A stretch of 64,000 bases of DNA from Paraburkholderia phenoliruptrix. Its GTDB lineage: Bacteria; Pseudomonadota; Gammaproteobacteria; Burkholderiales; Burkholderiaceae. The stretch is taken from positions 310,001 through 374,000 of the forward strand of contig NZ_CADIKB010000002.1 of NCBI RefSeq assembly GCF_902859825.1, in the 5' to 3' direction. Positions 16,383 to 24,818 of this stretch are shown here, one piece after another (the first letter of the stretch is position 1; each line of letters starts with the position of its first letter). Under the pieces are notes generated by a model that saw only the letters and a list, made by a program, of their open reading frames with translations, was not told the DNA's origin and ran no database searches. Made by a program: the position numbers and the translations under genes.

Positions 16383-17296
16383 ACCGCCACTGCCTGCCGG
16401 TAAGCGCCCGGCGACACCCCCACGCCTTCGCGGAAACGGTGACTGAAGTGGCTGGCGTTCGCATAGCCGCATAGTTCGGCGATGTGCGCGAGCGGCAGCG
16501 CGGTGGTGCGCAGCAGCGTCCGCGCGCGCTCGAGCCGCCGCTGCGCAATCCACGCGGCGGGCGGCAATCCGAACGACGTGCGGAACATGCGCGCGAGATG
16601 AAATTCCGACAGCGCAGCCACGTTCGCCAGTTCGCCGAGCGTGAGCGGTTGCGCGAGATGACTCTCGATGTAGTCGTGCAGCCGCCGCCGCGTGGCCACC
16701 GACAAACCACCCTTGAGCGGCGCGCCGGTGCGTCGCACGCCTTGGGCGCGCAGCAGCAGGCTCAGCACTTCGTGCGCGGTTTCGTTGGTGCGCAGCAGGC
16801 CGTCGGCGTCGTCCCAATGCTCGTTCGCCAGTGTCTGGCACAAACCGGCGATGCGCGCGTCCTCGAAATACGTGCGATCGGCGAGCGTCAGCTCGCGCGG
16901 CTCGCGGTCGAGCTCCTGCACCGCGCGCTGCGTGAAGTGCTCCGGCAGAAAATACAGATGCATGAAATGCATGTGGCCGCGCACCCACCAGCGCGATTCG
17001 TGATCGCCGGGCAAGGCGCACAGCCGCGACGGCGCGCCGTAACGGCCGGGCATTTTCTGGCGCTCCGTGCGATAGCCGCCGTCCAGATAACACGATAGCG
17101 TGTGGTGGCCGGGCCGCTCGTAGATGGTTTCGGCGACCTCGGTGTCGCGCGTCCAGACGGCGATCGCGAGACCGTCCCCGAGCCACGCGAAGCGGTCCAG
17201 ATGCGCATTCGAGCTGCTCAGCGTGTGACACACCGACTGAATGCCGAACGGCGTTTCAGTGGCGTGGGTCACAGGGGCGGGCGGGCTCGAGTTCAC
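16376..17296 (-). CDS. AraC family transcriptional regulator
   Basis: A 306-residue regulator with an N-terminal cupin-like sensor region containing HMHFMHLYF (about 108-116) and a C-terminal AraC/XylS domain (about 203-303): LTLGELANVAALSEFHLARMF is the first helix-turn-helix, and IAELCGYANASHFSHRFRE the second with the usual family signature. It is convergent with the FAD/Fe-S dehydrogenase gene and divergent from the EamA transporter gene, with 172 bp between, so the exporter is a plausible target. No effector can be read. The 3' end carries the 11-bp tandem repeat. Confidence 0.87.
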   Translation of the reverse strand: MNSSPPAPVTHATETPFGIQSVCHTLSSSNAHLDRFAWLGDGLAIAVWTRDTEVAETIYERPGHHTLSCYLDGGYRTERQKMPGRYGAPSRLCALPGDHESRWWVRGHMHFMHLYFLPEHFTQRAVQELDREPRELTLADRTYFEDARIAGLCQTLANEHWDDADGLLRTNETAHEVLSLLLRAQGVRRTGAPLKGGLSVATRRRLHDYIESHLAQPLTLGELANVAALSEFHLARMFRTSFGLPPAAWIAQRRLERARTLLRTTALPLAHIAELCGYANASHFSHRFREGVGVSPGAYRQAVAVR

Positions 17297-17468
17297 GGAA
17301 CGGGCGGATGTCGTTGTTACGGCGGATAGCGGTGAGTATACGGCTCACTGCGCGCCGCCGCCTGCGCTGCGGCCGCGCAAGCGCAGAAATGCGCAATCCT
17401 GGACAAGTCCGGCGAGCCGCGCTGCCGCATAGTGGAGCTCCCGTATCCGCCGTGTGCAGGCCTCGACC

Positions 17469-18380
17469 ATGAATCTGTTGCTGTATGCCGTGACCGTTCT
17501 CATCTGGGGCACCACGTGGATCGCGATCAAATGGCAACTGGGCGCGGTGCCGCCCCCGGTTTCCATCGCGTGGCGCTTCTGGATCGCCGCGTGGGTGCTG
17601 TTTGCGCTATTGCGCATCATGCGCCGGCCGATGTGGCCGCCGCGCGCCGCATGGCGCTTTCTGTTCGCTCAAGGCCTCGCGCTCTTTTGCGTCAACTTTT
17701 TGTGCTTCTACTACGCCGAGCAGGTGGTGCCGAGCGGGCTCGTCGCCGTGGTGTTTTCCACCGCGCCGCTTCTCAATTCGATCAACGGACGGCTGTTCAT
17801 GGGCCGCCCCTTGCAGCCGTCGGCGATTGCGGGCGCGATGCTCGGGCTCGTCGGCATTGTCTGTCTGTTCGTTCAGCAGATGAGCGGGCACCTCGGCGAT
17901 CACGCCGCATGGCTCGGGCTCGGCGTCGCGTTTCTCGGCACGCTGTGTTTTTCGGCGGGCAATCTCCTGTCGAGCCGGATGCAATCCATGGGCTTGCATC
18001 CGTTCGCGACAAATAGCTGGGCCATGCTGATCGGCGCGAGCGTGCTCACGGTGGGCAGCCTGCTCGCAGGCTTGCCGTTTGCCGTCGAGTCCTCCGCGCG
18101 CTACCTTGGCGCACTCGCGTACCTCGCGGTCTTCGGCTCGGTGGTCGGCTTTACCGCGTATCTGATGCTGGTGGGACGCATGGGCCCGGAGCGGGCGGCT
18201 TATTCCACGGTGCTCTTTCCGATCGTGGCGCTGGCGGTGTCGACGGTGTTCGAGGGCTACCAATGGTCAGCGTTAGCGGTGATCGGCCTGCTGCTGGTGG
18301 TGGCCGGCAATCTCGTCGCGTTCGATATGACGCGGCGCATCTTCGGGCGACGCAGCCAGTGCGCGAATATGAAGGCATGA
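17469..18380 (+). CDS. EamA/DMT family transporter
   Basis: A 303-residue inner-membrane protein with two EamA domains and about ten predicted membrane helices. The first reads LLLYAVTVLIWGTTWIAIKW, with the WG-T-W motif of the drug/metabolite transporter superfamily; the repeat boundary falls near residue 150. Such proteins usually export amino acids or metabolites. ATG 17469 is chosen; a GTG at 17454 is also possible. Neither has a good ribosome-binding site. It is divergent from the AraC regulator and followed by a single copy of the 22-bp intergenic element, 18 bp after the stop codon. Confidence 0.87.
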   Translation: MNLLLYAVTVLIWGTTWIAIKWQLGAVPPPVSIAWRFWIAAWVLFALLRIMRRPMWPPRAAWRFLFAQGLALFCVNFLCFYYAEQVVPSGLVAVVFSTAPLLNSINGRLFMGRPLQPSAIAGAMLGLVGIVCLFVQQMSGHLGDHAAWLGLGVAFLGTLCFSAGNLLSSRMQSMGLHPFATNSWAMLIGASVLTVGSLLAGLPFAVESSARYLGALAYLAVFGSVVGFTAYLMLVGRMGPERAAYSTVLFPIVALAVSTVFEGYQWSALAVIGLLLVVAGNLVAFDMTRRIFGRRSQCANMKA

Positions 18381-18398
18381 GAAGCCTCGTCAAAGACG

Positions 18399-18420
18399 GA
18401 AGGTGAGCTTTTACGGGAGC
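18399..18420 (+). repeat. Single copy of the 22-bp element
   Basis: The element reads AAGGTGAGC then TTTTACGGGAGC, preceded by G, differing from the 1-650 consensus at only two positions. It lies just after the EamA stop codon and upstream of the promoter of the next gene, on the same strand as both. This shows that the element is dispersed and not limited to one array. Confidence 0.8.
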
Positions 18421-18432
18421 GCGGATCACGCA

Positions 18433-18461
18433 TAGACGGCACCGCGCGATCGGTATATAAC
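18433..18461 (+). promoter_or_regulatory. Putative sigma-70 promoter
   Basis: TAGACG, a 17-bp spacer and TATAAC (minus-10 at 18456-18461) form a reasonable promoter about 50 bp upstream of the 85-residue protein gene. The minus-35 match is only four of six. Confidence 0.4.
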
Positions 18462-18512
18462 AATGCGAAAGGATCGCTCATTCACCAGGCTTTCACGGGG
18501 AGAGGCATCATC

Positions 18513-18770
18513 ATGACGCAAGACGTAACGCCCAAGCCGCCTACGGGCGACCGGCCCGACCTGGAAAATCTCGACGCGGCGCTCAGTCACGTGGATCAGC
18601 AGGTGTCATCCGGCAGCATCGCGTCGGGCGCTGCAAAGGGCATTCTGTATAGCCTCATCGAAACGCTCGGCGCGTTCGTCGGCGATCCCGATCTGCCCGA
18701 GCACGCCCGCTCCGGCTACGAAGGGCTGCTGGAAGCAGCCCGCGAACTGCGCGCGAAGCTCGACCACTGA
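18513..18770 (+). CDS. Hypothetical protein, 85 residues
   Basis: A small soluble protein starting MTQDVTPKPPTGDRPDLENL, with a helical body (IASGAAKGILYSLIETLGAF) and an acidic, then basic C-terminus (GLLEAARELRAKLDH). It has no signal peptide or membrane segment. A GGGGAGAGG sequence precedes the ATG, and a plausible promoter lies at 18433-18461, so it is probably real and expressed on its own. I recognise no family. It stands between the EamA and LysE exporters, which may be coincidence. Confidence 0.65.
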   Translation: MTQDVTPKPPTGDRPDLENLDAALSHVDQQVSSGSIASGAAKGILYSLIETLGAFVGDPDLPEHARSGYEGLLEAARELRAKLDH

Positions 18771-18852
18771 GCAACGCTCGCGGCGTTCGCTTGACCATTG
18801 CCGATTGCGCTTCGTCATTGCGACGAGGCGCCGCGTGGCGGCATCTATGATA

Positions 18853-18885
18853 AAAAGGCGCACTGTTTCCCACCTTGCGCCTTTT
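18853..18885 (+). promoter_or_regulatory. 10-bp hairpin directly upstream of the LysE start codon
   Basis: AAAAGGCGCA (18853-18862) pairs perfectly with TGCGCCTTTT (18876-18885) around a 13-base loop. The hairpin ends two bases before the LysE ATG at 18888 and takes the place of a Shine-Dalgarno sequence. The T-rich 3' arm gives some terminator character for the upstream small gene. It may instead limit translation of lysE. A TATGAT minus-10-like sequence is at 18846-18851. Confidence 0.55.
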
Positions 18886-18887
18886 CC

Positions 18888-19487
18888 ATGTTCTCTGCTT
18901 CCGCTGTCGCGCTGTTGGCCGTCGGCATTGTCGTCGTGCTGATCACGCCGGGGCCCACCAATACGTTGCTGGCGTCAGCCGGGCTGTGCCAGGGGTTGCA
19001 GCGCTCGCTGCCGCTCATTGCCGCCGAACTCGCCGGTTATCTCGTCGCGATTTCCGTCTGGGGGCGTTTTATCGTGCAAGCCGCGCACGCGTTGCCGTGG
19101 CTGCCCGCGTTGCTGCGCGTGGCGGCGGGCGTGTACATTGCGTGGCTCGCCGTCGACATGTGGCGCGCGGCGGTCGCGCTTCCGGATTCCGCGCAGAACG
19201 CGAGCGGCATGCGCAGCCTGTTCGTCGCAACCTTGCTCAATCCGAAAGCGATGCTGTTCGCGGGAACGATTTTCCCCGCCGACGCTTTCGCGCATTGGCC
19301 GTCGTATCTGCTGGCCATGCTGATATTCGCGTGCCTGCTCGCGCCGATCGCGCTGGCGTGGATCGCGTTCGGCGCGGCGCTCGGCAGCGGCAGGCTCGGT
19401 TGGCTCGATCCGGCGAAACTGCAGCGCGGCGCGTCGGTTGTGCTCGGCGTGTTTTCGCTTTCGCTGGCATGGTCGGCGTTGCATTGA
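18888..19487 (+). CDS. LysE/RhtB family exporter
   Basis: A 199-residue inner-membrane protein with about six helices and the family signature ITPGPTN near residue 20, followed by LLASAGLCQG. NPKAMLFAGTIFP near 118-130 is also typical. Family members export amino acids or homoserine-lactone-type compounds to avoid overaccumulation; the substrate here is unknown. The ATG at 18888 is chosen because homologous sequence starts there. It has no recognisable ribosome-binding site and is preceded by a strong hairpin, so translation may be regulated. It is convergent with the YcaQ-like gene, 21 bp apart. Confidence 0.87.
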   Translation: MFSASAVALLAVGIVVVLITPGPTNTLLASAGLCQGLQRSLPLIAAELAGYLVAISVWGRFIVQAAHALPWLPALLRVAAGVYIAWLAVDMWRAAVALPDSAQNASGMRSLFVATLLNPKAMLFAGTIFPADAFAHWPSYLLAMLIFACLLAPIALAWIAFGAALGSGRLGWLDPAKLQRGASVVLGVFSLSLAWSALH

Positions 19488-19508
19488 TTGCACGCGTGGC
19501 CGGCGCGC

Positions 19509-20732
19509 CTAGGTTTCGACGTTCTCGCCTGCGCTGAGCGCCTCCAGCCATTCGGGCGCCGCCGACGCGATCTGCAGGTGCGGCGTGCCGTGCCAATCGG
19601 CGCACCGTTGCAGCGCGCGCCGCAAATCGCCGGCGAGTCGTGCGCTCGCGCGCACGCCCGCTTCCATGTGCACGGATTTCAATTCGAACACGCCCTGCGC
19701 GCGGTGCGCCTTGGCATCGACGCGGCCGACCAGCCGTCCACGGCTCAGCAGCGGCAGCACGAAGTAGCCGTATTTGCGCTTCGCGGCCGGCGTATAGCAT
19801 TCGATCACGTAGTCGAAGTCGAATAGCGCCGCCGCGCGCTTGCGATCCCACACGACCGGGTCGAACGGCGAAAGCACCGTCGTCACCGTCGACACGAGCT
19901 TGCCGCTCGCGGCGTCATCGAGCAGCGGCGCGAACTCGCGATGCGCGAACGTGTCCTGTTTCCAGCCGGGCACCTGCACGGCAATCAGTTCGCCCTGATC
20001 GGCCAGCGTGTGAAGTTCGTCGCGATACGGACGGCGCGGCAGACGGTAGTAGTCCGCCACCCAGTCGGCGCGGGCGACGCCGAGCGCCCGGCAGGTGCGG
20101 CGCAGCAGTTCGGCCTCGACAACCTCTGGCGGCGGCAGGTCGCGAGCGTCGTTCCAGTGCGGCAGCACGCGTTCGGTAACGTCGTAGACGCGCTGAAAAT
20201 TGCGCCGCTCGGCCACCATGAGTTGCCCGATGGCGAACAGCACTTCCAGATGACGCTTCTCCGGCTTCCAGTCCCACCAGCCGTTGCCTTTGCCCGACTC
20301 GCGAGCGAAATCCGCCGAGCGCACGGGACCCGTCGCGCGAATGTACTCGAGCAGCTTGTCGATGTCTTTGCGGTGCTTGCCGTGCCAGTCGGCTGCGTAT
20401 TTCCAACCCATGCCGCTCGGATCCAGCATGCGATGGCGCAGCAGACCGTAGTCTTCAATCGGCACAAAGCAGGCTTCGTGCGACCAGTATTCGAACAGCT
20501 TGCCCTCGGCGAGATGCTCGTCGAGCCACTGCGGCAAATAGGCGCCGAGCCGGCTGAAGAGCACGAGATAAGGGCTGCGCGCGACCACGTGAATCGTGTC
20601 GATCTGCAATTGCGCCATGCGGCGGATGGCGTCGAGCACGTCGGCTTTGGTGGCTTTGCGGCGCGGCGGCGACAACAACCCTTGTGCGGCCAGATGGATG
20701 GTGCGGGCGGCGGAAAGCGGAAGGGTCTGCAC
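19509..20732 (-). CDS. YcaQ-like winged-helix DNA glycosylase family protein
   Basis: A 407-residue protein of the HTH_42/YcaQ (AlkX/AlkZ) family, whose characterised members unhook interstrand DNA crosslinks by base excision. The opening SAARTIHLAAQGLL, the QLQIDTIHVVARSPYLVLFSR segment with the Gln-x-Asp catalytic motif (about residues 42-44), and WSHEACFVPIEDY are typical. The C-terminal half contains LLSRGRLVGRVDAK. Length fits the YcaQ branch. It stands alone: convergent with lysE and followed upstream by a small secreted-protein gene. The substrate range, bulky adducts versus crosslinks, cannot be read. Confidence 0.82.
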   Translation of the reverse strand: MQTLPLSAARTIHLAAQGLLSPPRRKATKADVLDAIRRMAQLQIDTIHVVARSPYLVLFSRLGAYLPQWLDEHLAEGKLFEYWSHEACFVPIEDYGLLRHRMLDPSGMGWKYAADWHGKHRKDIDKLLEYIRATGPVRSADFARESGKGNGWWDWKPEKRHLEVLFAIGQLMVAERRNFQRVYDVTERVLPHWNDARDLPPPEVVEAELLRRTCRALGVARADWVADYYRLPRRPYRDELHTLADQGELIAVQVPGWKQDTFAHREFAPLLDDAASGKLVSTVTTVLSPFDPVVWDRKRAAALFDFDYVIECYTPAAKRKYGYFVLPLLSRGRLVGRVDAKAHRAQGVFELKSVHMEAGVRASARLAGDLRRALQRCADWHGTPHLQIASAAPEWLEALSAGENVET

Positions 20733-20871
20733 GCGGACGTCGTTCAGTAAGTGACTGCGATGAGGCGGGGAGGAAGCTTGCCCGAATCAGCAGACGACAC
20801 TGTAGCGTGAATGCGGCGAGCTGGTGTTTGCCGGGCGCAAAGCGCGGAAGGACCGAACCGCTGAAGAACCG

Positions 20872-20911
20872 AAGCGCGGAAGCGCGGAAGCGCCCAAGCC
20901 CCCAAGCGCCG
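20872..20911. repeat. Five degenerate tandem octamers
   Basis: Units of AAGCGCGG, twice exact and then as AAGCGCCC, AAGCCCCC and AAGCGCCG, follow one another at 8-bp steps between the YcaQ-like gene and the small secreted-protein gene. No gene is affected. Confidence 0.6.
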
Positions 20912-20947
20912 AAAGTCGATACAACGCCCGCCTGCCGCGCCGAAAAC

Positions 20948-21232
20948 CTACCAGCCACGCCCGTGATGCTTGTCCCAGCCGCGATGCCGCCCATGATCGT
21001 GATGCCAACGGCGGTCCCGATAATAGTCGTCGCGGTAGCCGTAACCGTAGACCGGCTGGGGCGCATAGACGACGGGCGGCGGCGCGTACATCACGGGCGG
21101 CGCGGCGTAGACCGGGCCCGGCGTGCCGACGAACACGCCGACGTCGACGCGAGCGAAAGCGGCAGTCGATGCGCAGGCGGCGGCAAGTCCGAAGCCGGCG
21201 AAGACGACGAAGGCGACGGCGCGTTTGTGCAT
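20948..21232 (-). CDS. Small secreted Tyr/Pro/His-rich protein
   Basis: A 94-residue protein with a Sec signal peptide (MHKRAVAFVVFAGFGLAAAC, cleavage probably after AFA near residue 27). It is followed by a VGVFVGTPGPVY segment, a proline/tyrosine-rich stretch with repeated YAPPPV/YAPQPV, and a basic His/Arg/Asp/Trp-rich tail. An AGGAG lies upstream of the ATG at 21232. It resembles many small periplasmic proteins of Burkholderiaceae of unknown function, and in overall plan the protein at 62868. Possible metal binding by the histidine tail is inference. Confidence 0.7.
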   Translation of the reverse strand: MHKRAVAFVVFAGFGLAAACASTAAFARVDVGVFVGTPGPVYAAPPVMYAPPPVVYAPQPVYGYGYRDDYYRDRRWHHDHGRHRGWDKHHGRGW

Positions 21233-21403
21233 GCTTTTCTCCTGTGTCCCAGCAAGGCGATGACTCTTTCGACCGTGAGCAGTCACTGTCGAATAGCTGA
21301 CGTTCATCTTACGAGACAGAAAGAAAGGCGGGTGCAACGAGTTGCAGGCGTCTGTAACAGGGGATTACTTCAGGCGGATACGGCGCGGCGGCAGGGCATT
21401 GCG

Positions 21404-21436
21404 ACGGCCCGTCGCCGCATGACGGCAGCGGGCCGT
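21404..21436. other. Interrupted hairpin between two minus-strand genes
   Basis: ACGGCCCG (21404-21411) and GCCG (21414-21417) pair with CGGC (21423-21426) and CGGGCCGT (21429-21436), giving an 8 plus 4 bp stem. It lies just after the stop codon of the flavoprotein gene read on the minus strand and may end or protect that transcript, but it has no U-tract. Confidence 0.4.
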
Positions 21437-21450
21437 GCACCAGCTTGATG

Positions 21451-23172
21451 TCAGGCGACCGAGGCCACCGCTTCGTCGGCGGATACGGCCAGGAACTGGT
21501 GGATTTGCGCGACCACGGCCGCCCCTTCGCCGACCGCCGCCGCCACGCGTTTGGTCGAGCCCGCGCGCGCGTCGCCGATTGCGTACACGCCTTTCACCGT
21601 GGTCGCGAGGTCGCAGGCCGACGCGCCGTGCGCCAGCGCGCCCGTCAGCACGAAGCCCTTGTCGTCGAGCTCGACGCCGCAGGTGCGCAGCCAGTCCGTA
21701 TTCGGATCCGCGCCGGTGAAGAGGAACAGATGCCGCGCGTCGATCTGCTCCGTGCCGTCGGGCAAAGGCTTTTTCAGCGCGACGCCCGCGAGCCCGCTGT
21801 CGTCCGCGACAAGCCGGCCGATCTCTGAATTCGGGTGCACGACGACGTTCGGCAGCGAGCGGATCCGGTCGATCAGATAGCGCGACATCGTGGCCTCAAA
21901 GCCGCTGCGCCGGATCAGCACATGGACCTTCGCCGCGTGCGTCGCCAGATAGACGATGGCCTGGCCCGCCGAATTGCCGCCGCCCACCAGCACGACTTCC
22001 TGGCGCTTGCACAGCTTCGCTTCCACAGGCGACGCCCAGTAGTACACGCCGCGTCCGTCGAAACGGTCGAGCCCTTCGAGCGCGGGGCGCCGGTACACGG
22101 CGCCGCTTGCAATGACGATGGTGCGCGCCGTGATATGGCCGCCGCATTTCAGCTCGAGACGGTACGGCGCCTCGCCGCAATGCAGCGCCTTCACATTGAC
22201 GGGAATCGCGACGTGCGCGCCGAATTTCTGCGCCTGCACGAACGCGCGCCCGGCCAGTGCCTGGCCGGAGATGCCGGTGGGAAAGCCGAGATAGTTTTCG
22301 ATCCGCGAGCTCGCGCCAGCCTGGCCGCCCGGCGCGCGGCTGTCGAGCACGATTACCGACAGCCCTTCCGACGCCGCATACACGGCCGTGGCGAGCCCGG
22401 CGGGTCCCGCGCCCACAATCGCGACGTCATACACCATGGAGTCGTTGAGATCGGGCAGCAGGCCCAGTGCGGTGGCCAGTTCCGGCATGCTCGGGTGACG
22501 CAGCACAGAGCCGTCCGGACAGATGACGAGCGGCATATCCCCGTCTTGCGCGCCGAATTGCTCGACGAGACGCAACGCGTCCTCGTCGCATTCGTCGATC
22601 GTGGAGTGCGGATGACCGTTGCGCGACAGGAAGCCTTGCAGCATGACGAGCCGCGCGTCGGTACTGCTGCCGATCAAGATCGGCCCGCCCGCGCCCTTTT
22701 CGATCAGCGAGACGCGCCGCAAAATCAGCGCGCGCATGATGCGCTCGCCCAGTTCGGCTTCGGCCACGAGCAGCGCGCGCAGCTTTTCCGGCGGAATCAG
22801 CAAGGCCTCGACATGGCTGAGTGCCATGCCGTTGACGAGCGCGTGGCGCCCGGACAGCTGACCGACCTCGGCGAGAAAATGCCCCGGCCCATGTTCGCCG
22901 ATCAACACTTCGCGTCCGATGCCGTCGCGCTGATAGATCTTCACGCGCCCTTCGAGCAGCACAAACATGCCCGGACCCGTGTGGCCCGTCTCGAACAGCA
23001 GTTCGCCGGCTTGCCATTTGCCCACTTCGCCGAACTTGCGCACGCGCTCGATCTCCGCCGGCGTGAGCGCGGGGAACATCTGGTGCATGCGGGTCGACAG
23101 ATTGGAAAACGGCGCGTCGGCGACCACGGCCTCGGGCTGTGGTTGAACTTCAGGTTCTGCAATGGAAAGCAT
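21451..23172 (-). CDS. Cyclic-nucleotide-binding domain fused to thioredoxin-reductase-like flavoprotein
   Basis: A 573-residue cytosolic protein with three parts. Residues about 28-155 form a cNMP-binding/CRP-like sensor domain (FGEVGKWQAGELLFETG, FLAEVGQLSG). Residues about 160-245 are a thioredoxin-fold-like linker without a CxxC. Residues about 248-560 are a pyridine-nucleotide flavoprotein with GAGPAG for FAD (254-259), PGGQAG (281-286), and GGGNSAGQ for NAD(P)H (397-404). Where thioredoxin reductases have CATC, this sequence reads YYWASPVEA, so the redox disulfide is absent and the electron acceptor must differ. The start at 23172 follows GAAGGAG. It follows a DedA-rhodanese gene on the same strand by 84 bp and may share its transcript. 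Function is unknown. Confidence 0.85.
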   Translation of the reverse strand: MLSIAEPEVQPQPEAVVADAPFSNLSTRMHQMFPALTPAEIERVRKFGEVGKWQAGELLFETGHTGPGMFVLLEGRVKIYQRDGIGREVLIGEHGPGHFLAEVGQLSGRHALVNGMALSHVEALLIPPEKLRALLVAEAELGERIMRALILRRVSLIEKGAGGPILIGSSTDARLVMLQGFLSRNGHPHSTIDECDEDALRLVEQFGAQDGDMPLVICPDGSVLRHPSMPELATALGLLPDLNDSMVYDVAIVGAGPAGLATAVYAASEGLSVIVLDSRAPGGQAGASSRIENYLGFPTGISGQALAGRAFVQAQKFGAHVAIPVNVKALHCGEAPYRLELKCGGHITARTIVIASGAVYRRPALEGLDRFDGRGVYYWASPVEAKLCKRQEVVLVGGGNSAGQAIVYLATHAAKVHVLIRRSGFEATMSRYLIDRIRSLPNVVVHPNSEIGRLVADDSGLAGVALKKPLPDGTEQIDARHLFLFTGADPNTDWLRTCGVELDDKGFVLTGALAHGASACDLATTVKGVYAIGDARAGSTKRVAAAVGEGAAVVAQIHQFLAVSADEAVASVA

Positions 23173-23256
23173 GGAACCGCTCCTTCGATGTTCGTTGATT
23201 GACTGAACGAAGGCGCGACCGCGCACGGCCGGCAGCGCGAGAGAGACGCCGCGGCG

Positions 23257-24249
23257 TCAAACCGCTTTGGGCGCGACGTGCTCGACCGCGGCCTCGGGTG
23301 GCGGCATGCCGGGCAGGGCTTCGACGGGCCAACCGGAGTCGCGCCAGGCTTCCATGCCGCCGCGCAGGGGCAGCACATCGTCAAAGCCTGCTTCGTTCAA
23401 CTGCTTGGCCATCCAGGCGGCCGAAATTTCATTGGGACACGAACAATAGATCACCACTTTCTGATTGCGCGGATAGGTGGCGACGATCTGGTCCAACTGC
23501 CGCTCGTCGGCGAATTGCGAGCCGGGAATGACGAACGGATCGAGCTTGCGTTTCTCGTGCGAGCGGATGTCGAACAGCACGGGTGTGTTGCCGGCCGAGA
23601 CCAGCGCGGCGAGTTCGTCGACTTCCATGCGCGCGGACGCCAGCTTGTTGATCAACTGACGACGGCGAATCCACCGGTACGCCGCATACAGCAGCAACAG
23701 CGCGATGGCAACGAGACCGGCCGTGCGCCCCAACCGCCCGGCGGCCGCGAACACCATGTCGATCTGGTGCGCGAACAATGCGCCGACGATGAGCCCGGTG
23801 CCCGACCACAATGCGGCGCCGATGCCGTCGTAAGTGAGAAACGTGCGATAGCGCGTGCCCATGGCGCCGGCCATTGGAATCGACACAATGGACAAGCCCG
23901 GGACGAATTTGGCGACGGCCAAGACGCGCACGCCCCAGCGCCCAAAGAACCGCTCCGTCTTCTTCACGCACGTGTCGCGCGACAGCGACAGGCGGCAGAT
24001 GGTTTTGAGTGTATTGCCGCCGTACATGCGGCCGGCCAGATACCACGCGCTGTCGCCGATCAGCGTGGCGAAAATCGACAGCACGAGCACCGGCAGCAAC
24101 TGCGTGCCGACGGAGCCCGGATGCATGGCGGCCATCGCCCCGAACAACACGAGCGACGGCATGGCCGGTACGGGCAGGCCGATGGAGGCGGCAAGCACGT
24201 TGGCAAAGATGAGCGCCGGGCCGTATTGCTCGACGAGGTCATGTAGCAT
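23257..24249 (-). CDS. DedA/VTT membrane protein fused to rhodanese domain
   Basis: A 330-residue two-domain protein. Residues about 1-200 are a DedA/VTT (SNARE-associated) membrane domain with four or more hydrophobic segments and the family motif VAKFVPGLSIVSIPMAGAMG near 113-132. Residues about 215-315 form a rhodanese domain with the active-site loop YCSCPNEISA, where the first loop cysteine is the expected sulfur-accepting residue. DedA proteins act as lipid scramblases or in membrane homeostasis; rhodanese domains transfer sulfane sulfur. The fusion places sulfur chemistry at the inner leaflet. The flavoprotein downstream on the same strand may be its partner. Confidence 0.87.
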   Translation of the reverse strand: MLHDLVEQYGPALIFANVLAASIGLPVPAMPSLVLFGAMAAMHPGSVGTQLLPVLVLSIFATLIGDSAWYLAGRMYGGNTLKTICRLSLSRDTCVKKTERFFGRWGVRVLAVAKFVPGLSIVSIPMAGAMGTRYRTFLTYDGIGAALWSGTGLIVGALFAHQIDMVFAAAGRLGRTAGLVAIALLLLYAAYRWIRRRQLINKLASARMEVDELAALVSAGNTPVLFDIRSHEKRKLDPFVIPGSQFADERQLDQIVATYPRNQKVVIYCSCPNEISAAWMAKQLNEAGFDDVLPLRGGMEAWRDSGWPVEALPGMPPPEAAVEHVAPKAV

Positions 24250-24566
24250 CGACTTACATCCGCGGCCTTTTCAGGCACGGCGCGCAGTGGGAAAGCAAAG
24301 GAGAATGGAGCGATTATGGACCATTTTCAAGGCCTGCAAAGCCCTTGAAACACAACGGTTATTCGGGGTTGCAGGCAGTAGCGCCGCTCGCAAACGCAAA
24401 ACCCGGCGCGGCCCGAACTGAAAGAAAAACGATTGAAGCTCGCGCGCTTAATAGAAGGTGGCGCGCGAAGAGAAAGGAAGCGGCGCGCCGCGAGCACGGC
24501 GCCTGACGAGCCGCCGAACTCGCCGCCGAATTCAACGCGTTTGTGCTTACACGCCGCACAGTGCAG
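24250..24566. other. Intergenic, no supported feature
   Basis: The 317 bases between the DedA-rhodanese start and the end of the next small gene contain only very short frames, for example a 10-codon ORF at 24316. I see no repeat element and no strong hairpin. Promoter sequences for the DedA-rhodanese transcript must lie here. Confidence 0.4.
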
Positions 24567-24818
24567 TTATTGACGGTGATTGTGCTGCTCGCCTGGCAGC
24601 TCGGCGCCGTGCGCGCGAATCGCCGCAATCAGCTCGGCGGGCGTGATTTCGTAGCGCACTTCCCGATGTATGCCCGGCTTGCGCTCGTCGACTTCGATCA
24701 GAAGGATGCCTTTGCCGTCTTCTGTCGACTCGAGGCGCAGCGTGCGCAGTTCGCGCCCGGTTGCGTCGTCGTATTCGGTGAGCAGGGCCATTGACCCGGA
24801 AGACCCGGTAGTGCGCAT
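24567..24818 (-). CDS. Hypothetical protein, 83 residues
   Basis: A small soluble protein (MRTTGSSGSMALLTEYDDAT opening) with alternating charged residues (LESTEDGKGILLIEVDE, then REVRYEITPAELIAAIRAHG), consistent with a beta-sheet core and a C-terminal helix. AAGGAC precedes the ATG at 24818. There is no signal peptide and no domain that I recognise. It stands alone on the minus strand. Coding character looks good, with consistent G/C at third positions. Confidence 0.6.
   Translation of the reverse strand: MRTTGSSGSMALLTEYDDATGRELRTLRLESTEDGKGILLIEVDERKPGIHREVRYEITPAELIAAIRAHGAELPGEQHNHRQ

Noticed and set aside
16365..17231. Alternative minus-strand frame overlapping the AraC gene
   Set aside because: It has no AraC motifs; the overlapping 306-residue frame has both helix-turn-helix units.
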